From Bacteroides sp. (GTDB lineage: Bacteria; Bacteroidota; Bacteroidia; Bacteroidales; Muribaculaceae), in the NCBI GenBank assembly GCA_023665145.1, contig JAMPEM010000010.1, positions 1-64,000 on the forward strand: DNA of 64,000 nt, given 5' to 3'. The notes beneath the pieces are model-generated. The model was not told the origin of the DNA, ran no database searches, and was given only the letters and a program-made list of their open reading frames with translations. This document shows, piece by piece, positions 16,150-24,622 of the stretch (positions within the stretch are counted from its first letter, which is position 1; the number at the start of each line of letters is the position of its first letter). Both the position numbers and the translations under genes were made by a program.

Positions 16150-18372
16150 TTATCCACGGGTGACTTTTTTGACACCTTTTACAGTTTCTATTTTTTTTAT
16201 CAGGAGGTTGAGTCGTCGTGTGTCGGATACACCTATTACGAGGTATCCTTGGAAAATACCGTCGTTTGAGTCGATAGATATGTTTCGGAGTATCATATCT
16301 TTTTCTTTGACGATTATAGATGTGATGTTAGTGACGATACCGATGTCGTCGTTGCCGACGATGTGAAGAGTTACGGGTCGTTGTCCGGAGATGTTGCTGT
16401 TCCAGTTGACATTTATTATGCGGTAGGGGTAACGGTTTCGGATGTTGTTGGCGTTTGGGCAGTCGTTACGGTGGATTTTGACGGTTCCATCGCTGCTTAT
16501 GAATCCGAAAACCGGGTCGCCGTTGATAGGGTTGCAGCATTTTGCGAATTTGTAAGACAGGCCTTTAATAGATTTATCACCTATTACGAGGATTTCTTGA
16601 GATGATGTGTTATCGGCAGAGTTGTCGATGATACGGAATTCTTCAGCGGAGATGTGGTCGTTGTCGTGGTCATAGCCGGATGTCGCAGTGGTGTATTGAG
16701 CGAGGAATTTGTGTGCGTCTATTTTTTCGTCGGAGAGGTCGGCATAGAAGTCGTTGGCGAATTTATATCCTGATTTTTTTATAAGTTTCATCAGGATGGC
16801 TTCGTCGATATCAATTTTACGGTTTTTTGCACGACGTTCGAGGAGTTCTTTTCCGAGAGTTGCTTTATGAAGTTTTGATTCGTTGAGACTTTGGCGAATT
16901 TTGTTTCTGGCTTTGGATGTGGTGACAATAGCGAGCCAGTCTTGTTTCGGGGTCTGAGATGAAGATGTAATAATTTCAACGGTATCTCCGTTGGCTATTT
17001 TGTAGTTGATTTTTTCGTGACGGTCATTGACTATGGCGCCGGTACATTGAGATCCGACGTTGGAGTGGATGTGGAATGCGAAATCGAGTACGGTGGCACC
17101 TGCAGGGAGTCTGAAAAGGTCGCCTTTGGGGGTAAATGCGTAAACTTCTTTTCCGTAGGGGTCGCTTTTGAGGTTTTTCATCAATTGCATTGGTCCGGAG
17201 TCAGCAGTTTCGAGGATGTCACGAATGTTTGTCATCCATTGGTCGGTGCTGTCGCTTTTGACGCCTTTGTATCTCCAGTGTGCGGCGAGTCCTTTTTCTG
17301 CAATGAGATCCATTCTTTTGGTACGGAATTGGACTTCGACCCATTTGTTGGATGGTCCCATAACTGTAGCGTGGAGAGATTCGTAGCCGTTGCTTTTAGG
17401 GAGAGAAATCCAGTCTTTCATTCTGGAGGGGTTGGCTGTATACATATCAGCGAGGATTGAGTATGCGAGCCAGCAGTCGGATTTTTCTTTTTCCCGGGGT
17501 GTGTCGATGATGACACGTATTGCAAAGAGGTCGTAAATACCATTGATGTCGACTTTTTGTTTTTTCATTTTCGCCCAAATGGAAGAGATTGATTTGGTGC
17601 GTCCTTTGATGTCGAATTTAAGACCGGCTTGAGATAGTTTTTCTTTTACAGGAGCAATAAATTCAGCGATATATTTTTCGCGACTTCGTTTGGTTTGGTT
17701 TAGTTTTTCGGCAATTTGGGAATAAATTTCGCGATTGGTGTATTTAAGAGAGAGGTCTTCGAGTTCACCTTTAATTTTGTAGAGTCCGAGACGATGAGCG
17801 AGTTGTGCATAAAGGCAGTTAGCTTCGAATGCGACATCGCGTACCCAATTTTGATCCGGGTGATGGTTGATGGATCTCATGAGAACAAGGTTATGAACTA
17901 TCATTATGATAATTACTCGTATGTCTTCAGCCAGAGATACGAGTAGGCCGCGGAAGTTGTCTTGATTTACGGCGTTGTTTTTGCTTGAAAATTTAATTAC
18001 TTTGACGAGCCCTTGTATCAGGGCTTTGATGTCATCACCCCATTGGGTTCCGATTTCGTCCGGGGAAAGGATTTCTTCGTCGACGAAGGGGAAGAGGAGT
18101 ATGGCGATAAGTATATTTTTGTCCGGATCAATTTCGGAGGCGAAGAGCAGGAGTGTTTGGAGAGTGGATATTGCGTTGCAGATGCCGTGTGCGTCGTGAG
18201 GTTTACTTGATTTTCTGATAAGATTTTTGAGAGTGGTGCGCAGTTTGTCAATCTCATTGTCAGTGAGATTATTACGTAGAATGGGAGCTGCGGAGTGTAT
18301 TAGAGATCTTATAGTGAGGAGTTCTTTGGGGGAGAGCTCTTTTGAATTGGAATAATTGGGTTGGTATGTCAT
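16150..18372 (-). CDS. relA: RelA-type (p)ppGpp synthetase with degenerate hydrolase domain
   Basis: 740 residues: pseudo-HD domain (about 55-190), synthetase domain (G-R-T-K-S-I-S-S-I, YDLFAIRVI, NGYESLHATV, EVQFRT), TGS domain (VYAFTPKGDLFRLPAGATVLDFAFHIH) and C-terminal ACT. In the HD domain the His-Asp of the hydrolase is replaced (LLFPFVDEE, 92-100), and the later EDxRVxxxKLADRLHNMRT stretch reads EDIRVIIIMIVHNLVLMRS, so hydrolysis should be lost while synthesis is kept. A separate SpoT-like hydrolase is expected elsewhere in the genome. Confidence 0.93.
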   Translation of the reverse strand: MTYQPNYSNSKELSPKELLTIRSLIHSAAPILRNNLTDNEIDKLRTTLKNLIRKSSKPHDAHGICNAISTLQTLLLFASEIDPDKNILIAILLFPFVDEEILSPDEIGTQWGDDIKALIQGLVKVIKFSSKNNAVNQDNFRGLLVSLAEDIRVIIIMIVHNLVLMRSINHHPDQNWVRDVAFEANCLYAQLAHRLGLYKIKGELEDLSLKYTNREIYSQIAEKLNQTKRSREKYIAEFIAPVKEKLSQAGLKFDIKGRTKSISSIWAKMKKQKVDINGIYDLFAIRVIIDTPREKEKSDCWLAYSILADMYTANPSRMKDWISLPKSNGYESLHATVMGPSNKWVEVQFRTKRMDLIAEKGLAAHWRYKGVKSDSTDQWMTNIRDILETADSGPMQLMKNLKSDPYGKEVYAFTPKGDLFRLPAGATVLDFAFHIHSNVGSQCTGAIVNDRHEKINYKIANGDTVEIITSSSQTPKQDWLAIVTTSKARNKIRQSLNESKLHKATLGKELLERRAKNRKIDIDEAILMKLIKKSGYKFANDFYADLSDEKIDAHKFLAQYTTATSGYDHDNDHISAEEFRIIDNSADNTSSQEILVIGDKSIKGLSYKFAKCCNPINGDPVFGFISSDGTVKIHRNDCPNANNIRNRYPYRIINVNWNSNISGQRPVTLHIVGNDDIGIVTNITSIIVKEKDMILRNISIDSNDGIFQGYLVIGVSDTRRLNLLIKKIETVKGVKKVTRG

Positions 18373-18418
18373 AGTAAAATAAACATGATGAAGAGGAGAA
18401 TGTTTGATGTATCTACGA

Positions 18419-18450
18419 CAAAGTTATAATTTTTTTGTGGTACGGGCAAA
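18419..18450 (-). promoter_or_regulatory. Promoter of relA-ruvX
   Basis: Minus strand TTTG (18450-18447), 20 nt, TAACTTTG (18426-18419), 47 nt before the relA start. Confidence 0.8.
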
Positions 18451-18458
18451 TCTTGTGA

Positions 18459-19103
18459 TTAGTTTTGGAAGAGTGTAATTGGAATGGGGGAGGAATTGAA
18501 TGTTATTTTATAGGGTGAGGGTTGTGCGGGGTCAGGGTTTGCGTAATTTATTTGGTTTTCGGGGGGTGTCCGGACGGGTTTGTCGGCTGTGGTGAAGAAG
18601 AGTATAATTTTGAGTGCGACTTTGTCGTAGTATTCATAACAGTTTTGTTCACAGACGTAAGTTCCTGTGATAGTTGAAGTTCTAAGGACTTCGAGGACGG
18701 CTTCGGCATCGAGCAAGAGGAGGTCGCCGATTTTGTATCCTCCGGAGTAAACGCCTACAGCGTCAATGCCGTCATCTTGAGCTGGTTTGATGTAAAGGGG
18801 GTCTCCGGGCAGGAGGTGATGAAGTTCGTCAGCACCTTTCCCGTCTGCAACTCCGGATGTGAGGCTGACGGCGATGCAGCGGTCTTTTGAGTGGCGTCTC
18901 ATTATTTCGGCCACGCGTTCGGTCATGGTGACGTATGCGCTGTGTCCGAGGATTTCTTGTGTGTTTTGGTCGATGTTTGATTGATTTTCGTTATTATCCT
19001 CAAGATTGTTGTATAATTTTTGTTTGTTGCGAGCTTGCAGAGTGGCTGCAACCATAATTAGTGCGATGGCAAGGAGGATGAAAAGGAATTCAGCGAGTGT
19101 CAT
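18459..19103 (-). CDS. Membrane-anchored protein with HIRAN-like core, unknown
   Basis: 214 residues. One N-terminal helix (3-22), a short polar linker, then a core with HLLPGDPLYIKPAQDDGIDAVGVY and YKIGDLLLLDAEAVLEVL. The order of a G-D turn, a D-x-x-A-V strand and a K-I-G strand recalls the HIRAN domain found with DNA-repair helicases, but the match is by eye. A Cys-containing strand (TYVCEQNCYEYYD) follows and the tail is Pro-rich. It stands alone between relA and the zinc-ribbon gene. Confidence 0.6.
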   Translation of the reverse strand: MTLAEFLFILLAIALIMVAATLQARNKQKLYNNLEDNNENQSNIDQNTQEILGHSAYVTMTERVAEIMRRHSKDRCIAVSLTSGVADGKGADELHHLLPGDPLYIKPAQDDGIDAVGVYSGGYKIGDLLLLDAEAVLEVLRTSTITGTYVCEQNCYEYYDKVALKIILFFTTADKPVRTPPENQINYANPDPAQPSPYKITFNSSPIPITLFQN

Positions 19104-19240
19104 AGTGGGTATGTATTAGTCTTCCTTCAAAGGGGAAGTTGTGATGGATGAATGTTTATAGGAGAGATTGTGTGTGTTGTGTGTTTTATATTTTAACGTT
19201 TGTGGGAGTAATATGGATTTTATATAATGTGTTTTTTTAA

Positions 19241-19278
19241 CATAAAGACGCCGGATTCATGAATCCGGCGTCTTTATG
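19241..19278. terminator. Perfect 38-bp palindrome, terminator
   Basis: CATAAAGACGCCGGATTCA and its exact complement meet with no loop. It lies 18 nt past the stop of the zinc-ribbon gene and is the likely end of that transcript. Confidence 0.75.
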
Positions 19279-19296
19279 AGGGATGGGAAAGAGTAT

Positions 19297-20352
19297 TTAT
19301 CGTGACATATAGAATGTATGGTCACCAATGGAGCCGACAGAGCCGCGAATAGTTCGAAGGTCGGAGTCTATTTGTCCGTTAAGTTTGCTGTCGTAATCGG
19401 GATTTCCTGAGATTGTTTCGGCCCAGTGGATGTTGTTGTATTTGTCCACTTTTCCGTTTACTTTTATCCAGGATGTTTTTTTGTCACCGTATTTTTCGAG
19501 CGTTGTGTAGTAAGCGTATTTTCCGGTTACGTCGTATCCATCACCGTTTGGTGTGAATGTGAGTTTGCCGGTGATGTTATATCCGTCTACATCGCCTTCG
19601 AAGGAGTATGTATCGCTTGTGACTGTAATTTCTTTTTCTTTAATTTCTTCTTTAACAACAGGTTGTGAGATGTCTTCAAGGAATTCAACGTTGTCGATTT
19701 TCCATTTGTCGTCGTTTTGAACGAGTGTAATTAATGATGACCCTTTGATGCCGTTGTCGATGTATGATACTCTGACGGTGTTGTCTCCCATTGATATTAC
19801 TTCGGTGACTTTAGAATTGTTGCCGGAGCCGGTGTTTTTTCCTGAGAGGAATTTATAGAGTGCGAATCTGGTGTCGGTTTCTTTAATTTTGGCGAGCATC
19901 CGAGGTGAGCAAGCGTCTTTTATCTGTCGGACTGTTGGATTTCCGAACACACATTCTTCGTAGAAGTTTTGGACGAAAGATTCTTGGTTTTCTTCGATGT
20001 CTTGTGATTGTGTGATTTCGGTGTCGGGGCTGGATTTTTGAGAGATCAGATACCATGCACCGATACCTAAGAGAGCAATTATAAGGCCTATGAGGATATA
20101 GATGAATGCCGGAGTTTGTTTTTGAGGTTTGGGAGGATAGAATTGTTGAGTCGGTTGGTTGTTGTTGTGGAATTGAGGGGGGGTGTTATATAGAGTTGCT
20201 TCGTTATTTTTCTCGTAGAGTGTGTTTTCGGGTGCTCCGACAATGTTGGGAGAGCCACAGTGTTGGCAGAAGCATTGTACGGGTTGGTTTTGATTGTGAT
20301 TTATGTCGAGCAGACTGTTCATTTGTCCGCAGTGGTGACAACGGTAGTTCAT
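19297..20352 (-). CDS. Zinc-ribbon membrane protein, unknown
   Basis: 351 residues: N-terminal zinc ribbon (C5, C8, C29, C32), Asn/Gln/Pro-rich linker, one helix (81-103), then an extracytoplasmic region. Residues about 125-165 (FYEECVFGNP...ACSPRMLAKI) resemble DUF3828-type domains; the C-terminal 100 residues are repetitive beta structure. A cytosolic zinc ribbon joined to an outside sensor-like part suggests signalling or quality control, which is inference. It has its own -7 box (20400-20393) and a terminator. Confidence 0.7.
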   Translation of the reverse strand: MNYRCHHCGQMNSLLDINHNQNQPVQCFCQHCGSPNIVGAPENTLYEKNNEATLYNTPPQFHNNNQPTQQFYPPKPQKQTPAFIYILIGLIIALLGIGAWYLISQKSSPDTEITQSQDIEENQESFVQNFYEECVFGNPTVRQIKDACSPRMLAKIKETDTRFALYKFLSGKNTGSGNNSKVTEVISMGDNTVRVSYIDNGIKGSSLITLVQNDDKWKIDNVEFLEDISQPVVKEEIKEKEITVTSDTYSFEGDVDGYNITGKLTFTPNGDGYDVTGKYAYYTTLEKYGDKKTSWIKVNGKVDKYNNIHWAETISGNPDYDSKLNGQIDSDLRTIRGSVGSIGDHTFYMSR

Positions 20353-20392
20353 ATATTGAAGGTTAGATTCGAAATATGGATTAAATATGGCG

Positions 20393-20400
20393 CAAATTTA
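20393..20400 (-). promoter_or_regulatory. -7 box of the zinc-ribbon gene
   Basis: Minus strand TAAATTTG, 40 nt before the start codon; the -33 element is not clear. Confidence 0.55.
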
Positions 20401-20468
20401 CGAAAAAAATCCGAAAATGTGATATTTTCGGAAGTGTTTTTTTGCATAGGATATAGATATTTGAAGTT

Positions 20469-20520
20469 GTTTAATTTAAGTTTCCATGATGTCAAGCAAC
20501 TTGAGAAACTTGAATTAAAC
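20469..20520. repeat. Intergenic hairpin repeat, copy 2
   Basis: 16-bp stem GTTTAATTTAAGTTTC / GAAACTTGAATTAAAC (one T-G pair), 20-nt loop. It shares a 22-nt identical segment (20496-20517) with copy 1 near position 40. It follows the LuxR gene on the minus strand and may also end that transcript. The right arm runs into TTAAACAATCTCTTAGA, a variant of the dispersed ACAACCTC motif. Confidence 0.6.
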
Positions 20521-20526
20521 AATCTC

Positions 20527-21126
20527 TTAGAGTTTTATGTCGGTGATATCGACGATGTTGTTGACAATCGCATAAATAGTCAATCCTGTAGCTGAATGGA
20601 TTTCGAGTTTTCTTGCGATGTTTCTCCTGTGTGTTATAACGGTATTGACTGATATAAATAATTTGTCAGCTATCTCTTTGTTGGTAAGACCTTTGACTAC
20701 GTGTTTGATTATCTCTTTTTCGCGTTGGGAGAGTTGGTCTTTGTTTTTTTGTTGTTCTTGAGGGTCTTGAATCAGTTGAGAGATTTTGTTAGCGATTGTT
20801 GGGATGTCGTCAACGATGGATATAGTCTGGTCAAAGAGTCGATTGGTGTTTTGGTGCATGGCTCCGGCGTTAATTGCCACGAGTTTTACTCCTTCGGGGG
20901 CGTCTTTGTGGAAATTGTCGGGGTTGAAGATTCCGTCGAAAGCCGGGGAGACGATGGCTATTTGTGTGTTGTTACGATGGCATTGGTCAATGAGGTCTTG
21001 ATATGAAGAAGCTTCGGAGGAGGATATTTGCATATCAGTAATTTTTCTGAGTGTGTAAGCAAGGCCACCGGCAATTATGGGTGATGGAGATGCGATAACG
21101 ACATGAAATCTTGGTAAATTGTTCAT
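20527..21126 (-). CDS. LuxR-family regulator with pseudo-receiver
   Basis: 199 residues from the ATG at 21126, which overlaps the hemerythrin stop by 4 bp. The C-terminal LuxR helix-turn-helix is textbook (LSQREKEIIKHVVKGLTNKEIA, residues 132-153, then S-V-N-T-V-I-T-H-R). The N-terminal 120 residues look like a receiver, but the acidic pocket (HVVIASPSP instead of IxIVDDHP) and the phosphoacceptor strand (IAIVSPAFDG) lack the expected aspartates, so it is unlikely to be switched by phosphorylation. Coupling to the hemerythrin suggests a different input. Confidence 0.85.
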   Translation of the reverse strand: MNNLPRFHVVIASPSPIIAGGLAYTLRKITDMQISSSEASSYQDLIDQCHRNNTQIAIVSPAFDGIFNPDNFHKDAPEGVKLVAINAGAMHQNTNRLFDQTISIVDDIPTIANKISQLIQDPQEQQKNKDQLSQREKEIIKHVVKGLTNKEIADKLFISVNTVITHRRNIARKLEIHSATGLTIYAIVNNIVDITDIKL

Positions 21127-21845
21127 AGGGAGTTTGCCTCCTCCCGGGGCAATTTGCAGAGAGAGTTTTCGAGGTGTTCGATAGCGGGGACGAACAGATG
21201 GTCTTCTACCATGCAGTGGTTGCTGAGTTCGTCTTCGCATCGATATATGTCGTAGAGAGCGGAATTGAGGAGGTTGGTGTGTGAGCCTTCCGGGCAGTAT
21301 CGGATGATTAGAGTTTTGAGTTCTTTGAGTTTGGAAGCGACTTGGTCGTGGTGGTCGCTGTATGTGGATATTTTGAAATTAGGGTCGGTTTTTCCTTGCA
21401 GGAGACGGATGACGTAGTCAAATACATGTTTTTCTTCGAAGTCCATGTGAAGTTTTACTTCTTGAGTGTATTCGTCGAAGAATTTAAGAATAAGGAAAGA
21501 GATGTCGGATGTGCTGAAGTGTATTCCGTCGAGGAGTTTACGTCTGATTTCCGGGAGGCAATATTCGAGGAAATAGATGTGGCTTTGACGGAGGTATTGA
21601 AGTATGGAGGGGACAGATATGTCGGAAATTGGAATTTGAGAGAGAGGTATGCTGTGAGCTACGAAGTTGACTACGGCGAGAAAGGTGTTGACGTCTACAT
21701 TATTGTCGGTGCAAACTTCTTCTACCGATTTGTCGCCAAAACCCACTTTGATTCCGAATCTGGACATTACTTGTATCAGTTGATAGTTTTCTGCTATCAG
21801 CGTAACCATTTTGTCGTGAGGAGAATAGGAATATGTATTGTTCAT
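21123..21845 (-). CDS. Hemerythrin (HHE) domain protein with ScdA_N-like start
   Basis: 240 residues. An N-terminal helical part (RFGIKVGFGDKSVEEVCTDNNVD, about 29-51) resembles the ScdA/DUF542 domain but lacks its paired cysteines. The HHE bundle carries candidate di-iron ligands H89, H133, E137, H166, H210 and H216 with D215. Relatives bind O2 or NO, or repair FeS clusters under nitrosative stress. It is the first gene of a two-gene operon with the LuxR regulator, behind a terminator-containing leader. Confidence 0.85.
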   Translation of the reverse strand: MNNTYSYSPHDKMVTLIAENYQLIQVMSRFGIKVGFGDKSVEEVCTDNNVDVNTFLAVVNFVAHSIPLSQIPISDISVPSILQYLRQSHIYFLEYCLPEIRRKLLDGIHFSTSDISFLILKFFDEYTQEVKLHMDFEEKHVFDYVIRLLQGKTDPNFKISTYSDHHDQVASKLKELKTLIIRYCPEGSHTNLLNSALYDIYRCEDELSNHCMVEDHLFVPAIEHLENSLCKLPREEANSL

Positions 21846-21866
21846 TGGATAGAATTATTAAACAGG

Positions 21867-21993
21867 AAAAAAAGGGAGTCTGACCGTGTCCGGCTCCCTC
21901 TTATTTCTAAAAATCTAACTCTAAATAACTATGTAGCAGACAAGCTGCTAATTTTATAAGTGCAAAGTTAGTGATAAAACGGGATTGGGTCAA
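21867..21993 (-). promoter_or_regulatory. Promoter and attenuator-like leader of hemerythrin-luxR operon
   Basis: Minus strand TTG (21993-21991), 20 nt, TAACTTTG (21970-21963), then a leader holding an AGCAG/CTGCT hairpin and an intrinsic terminator: stem AAGAGGGAG/CTCCCTTTT (arms 21902-21894 and 21878-21870) with seven U (21873-21867). Only 21 nt separate the U tract from the start codon, too little for another promoter, so expression requires read-through. No ATG lies in the leader, arguing against a leader peptide. A TTATTT segment (21928-21923) can pair with AAATAA (21906-21901), touching the terminator arm. Confidence 0.6.
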
Positions 21994-22057
21994 TCCCCAT
22001 AAGTAGGTAATTTTTTGTGTGATATTGGGGAGTAAATCGTGAAAAGTGGTGATTGGT

Positions 22058-22624
22058 CTAATTTTTCTTGACAGAGAAGCCGAATTTTCCGAGTAGCTCA
22101 CCGAGTTTAAAGTATTGGCCGTGGCAGTATGCCATTAGGCCGGCTTTTTTGAGGGAGAAGGCTCCGGATTCGGGGTCGATGAATCTGTCGTCGGCTCGAA
22201 CGTTGATTACTTCTGCGATGAACATGTCGTGAGAACCAAGGTTTAGTATGGATTTTACTTTACATTCGATGCTCAATGGTGATTGTTCTATTGTAGGTGA
22301 GTTTACTTTTTCTCCCGGTAGGGGGGTAAGTCCGGTTTGTTCCCATTTGTTGAAGTCTTTACCGGATCTGACACCGACCCAATCAGTGGCGAGAGCCATA
22401 TCAGCGGTGGTGAGATTGATGGTAAATTCCATGTGTTTGAGGATGATGTGATGGGAGAAACGTTCAGGTCTTACGGATATGAAGCACATAGCCGGGTCTG
22501 AACATATAGTTCCGGTCCAGGCAATAGTGAGCATGTTCCATTCTGTGGGGTTGTCTCCGCAGGTTACGATGACTGCGGGGACTGGATTAATCATTGTTCC
22601 GGGTCTCCAGCTGATTTTTGCCAT
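22058..22624 (-). CDS. Flavin reductase-like FMN-binding protein
   Basis: 188 residues of the flavin reductase / FMN-binding split-barrel family (PVPAVIVTCG, NMLTIAWTGTICSDPAMCFISVRPERFSHHII, FTINLTTADMALATDWVGVRSG). Bacteroidota members are small cytosolic flavoproteins of uncertain substrate. Start and the preceding stop share one base (TAATG), so it is coupled to the secreted protein upstream. Confidence 0.88.
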   Translation of the reverse strand: MAKISWRPGTMINPVPAVIVTCGDNPTEWNMLTIAWTGTICSDPAMCFISVRPERFSHHIILKHMEFTINLTTADMALATDWVGVRSGKDFNKWEQTGLTPLPGEKVNSPTIEQSPLSIECKVKSILNLGSHDMFIAEVINVRADDRFIDPESGAFSLKKAGLMAYCHGQYFKLGELLGKFGFSVKKN

Positions 22625-23091
22625 TAGTCGTAAATTTCGCAGTAGAATGTTTGACGTGTAGCGTTTCCGTTATCTGCAGCTCCGAATGGGGAGCATTGAC
22701 CGTTATTAATATCGATAACAAAATCTGCGTCATCGCGTGATGACATTACGATAGCTGATGAATGGATGGGAATTGTAGTTCCGTTTTGTATTGTGAATTG
22801 GGGAGTTTCAGTTTCGGGGAATGTGAAGATGTATGCTGTTTTATTGTTGGGAGTAGTGGATGCTGTCCAAGTGCCTTCATATTTTTTTGATCCGTATGTG
22901 CATGTCATTTCACCGGAGTTGTCGTTGATGTTTCCGTAAAGGTAGAATTTCCAAACGGCTTCATTGCCGTCTTCTATTTGTGCTTCAAGGCATAGTTGGA
23001 GCAGTTCGCAGGCATTAGCTTTCAAGGTCATTAGGGAGAATATCCCGAAGATAAGAAGTATAACGGGGATTATTTTTTTTGTAGATTTCAT
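22624..23091 (-). CDS. Small secreted protein, unknown
   Basis: 155 residues with a signal peptide (hydrophobic 8-22) ending near A-N-A before C28. The mature part has four cysteines spread out (C28, C33, and later ones near the C-terminus) and a beta-rich, Thr/Asn-rich look. No family recognised. First of a pair with the flavin reductase. Confidence 0.65.
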   Translation of the reverse strand: MKSTKKIIPVILLIFGIFSLMTLKANACELLQLCLEAQIEDGNEAVWKFYLYGNINDNSGEMTCTYGSKKYEGTWTASTTPNNKTAYIFTFPETETPQFTIQNGTTIPIHSSAIVMSSRDDADFVIDINNGQCSPFGAADNGNATRQTFYCEIYD

Positions 23092-23122
23092 AATAAAATA
23101 AATGAGAGATTATTAAGATATA

Positions 23123-23575
23123 TTAGAGGAGGTTGATTTGGTTTCCGGATGATTCTTGTTCGCAGTATTTGCAGCGGAGTGTTACCGGGGAGCGGCTTAT
23201 AACGGAGAATCGGGATGTCATTGGTTCGTTGCGGGTGATGCATTTGGGGTTGTTACATTCCACGATACCGACTATTTCATCGGGGAGAGAAACGGGGACT
23301 TTGCTGTCTACTTCGTAGTCGTGAATAATATTTATAACTGCTGACGGGGCTATTATAGCTATTCTGTTGAGGATATCGTTAGGGAAGAATGTGTCGGCAA
23401 CTTTGATTATCCCTTTTTTGCCGAGTCTGTTGCTTTCGAGGTTGCATCCGATAGTAACGCTTTTGTCGATATGAGTGATACCGAGCAGGTCGACACATTT
23501 GAATAAGGCATCGACGGGTATGTGGTCAATAACTGTTCCGTTTTTTAGTGCGGCTACAGCGAGTTCTTTTTTCAT
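23123..23575 (-). CDS. pyrI: Aspartate carbamoyltransferase regulatory chain
   Basis: 150 residues: N-terminal allosteric domain that binds nucleotides and a C-terminal zinc domain with C107, C112, C135 and C138. It bridges catalytic trimers and lets CTP/ATP control pyrimidine synthesis. It follows pyrB on the same strand with a 50-nt gap. Confidence 0.96.
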   Translation of the reverse strand: MKKELAVAALKNGTVIDHIPVDALFKCVDLLGITHIDKSVTIGCNLESNRLGKKGIIKVADTFFPNDILNRIAIIAPSAVINIIHDYEVDSKVPVSLPDEIVGIVECNNPKCITRNEPMTSRFSVISRSPVTLRCKYCEQESSGNQINLL

Positions 23576-23625
23576 TATGAGAATGAGATTATTTGTTGTT
23601 TTGGTGTTTTAAAAGGAGGTGAAAA

Positions 23626-24552
23626 TTATCTGGAGGCAGGAAGTTTGATTCCGAGAGCGCGGCATATCATTGCTTGTCGGGCGAATACGCCGTTTTTCGC
23701 TTGTTGGAAGTAGTATGCTTTAGGGTTGTCGTCTACATCCTGACTGATTTCGTTGACACGTGGCAGGGGGTGAAGGATTCTGAGGTTATCCTTGGAATCA
23801 TCCAGCATGCCGTTGTTGAGATTATAGAGGTCTTTGACTCGTTCGTATACCATAAGATCGGAGAATCGTTCACGTTGTACACGAGTCATGTATATTATGT
23901 CGCTGCGGTTAATGATGTCTTGGGAGAAGTCATCACTGATTTTGTATGATATGTTGTTTTTATCGCAGAAGGTGATGAATTCCTGTGGCATTTGGAGTTC
24001 CGGACAAGCTACAAAGTAAAATTTGACGTTGAAATGAGAGAGTGCCATAAGTAGGGAATGGACGGTTCGGCCGTATTTGAGGTCACCTACCATTGTAATA
24101 GTCAAGTTGTCGAGACGTCCTTGAGTTTTAAAAATTGAATAGACGTCAAGCATGGTTTGAGATGGATGTTGGTGAGCACCGTCACCGGCATTTATTATGG
24201 GAGTGGACGTTACTTCGGATGCGTATCGTGCGGCACCTTCGAGGTAGTGGCGCATGACGATAAGGTCGGCATAGTTAGAGACCATTTTGATGGTGTCTTT
24301 GAGAGTTTCGCCTTTGGATGTTGAGGTGGCGGCGGGGTCGGAGAATCCGATTATTCTGCCGCCGAGGCGGTTTACGGCGGTCTCGAAGCTTAGTCGTGTT
24401 CTTGTGGATGGTTCGAAGAAAAGTGTTGCGACAACTTTTCCATCGAGTATTTTACTGTTAGGATTTTGTTCGAAGTATGCTGCATCATTAATGATGTCGA
24501 GAATGTCTTTTTTAGAGAGGTCGTTGACGGATACGATGCTTGAAGTGTTCAT
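23626..24552 (-). CDS. pyrB: Aspartate carbamoyltransferase catalytic chain
   Basis: 308 residues from the ATG at 24552, which follows the promoter by 32 nt; an upstream ATG at 24582 would sit too close to the -7 box. Carbamoyl phosphate motif S-T-R-T-R (49-53), HPSQTMLD and HPLPRVNEI are present. It makes carbamoyl aspartate, the first committed step of UMP synthesis. The short leader shows no attenuator. Confidence 0.96.
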   Translation of the reverse strand: MNTSSIVSVNDLSKKDILDIINDAAYFEQNPNSKILDGKVVATLFFEPSTRTRLSFETAVNRLGGRIIGFSDPAATSTSKGETLKDTIKMVSNYADLIVMRHYLEGAARYASEVTSTPIINAGDGAHQHPSQTMLDVYSIFKTQGRLDNLTITMVGDLKYGRTVHSLLMALSHFNVKFYFVACPELQMPQEFITFCDKNNISYKISDDFSQDIINRSDIIYMTRVQRERFSDLMVYERVKDLYNLNNGMLDDSKDNLRILHPLPRVNEISQDVDDNPKAYYFQQAKNGVFARQAMICRALGIKLPASR

Positions 24553-24584
24553 GTGAAGAATGGTGTAATAATTACAACTCAAGG

Positions 24585-24615
24585 CAAAGTTATAAATTTT
24601 TCTTTAGATTGCAAA
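24585..24615 (-). promoter_or_regulatory. Promoter of pyrBI
   Basis: Minus strand TTTG (24615-24612), 19 nt, TAACTTTG (24592-24585). Confidence 0.75.
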
Positions 24616-24622
24616 ATTATGG

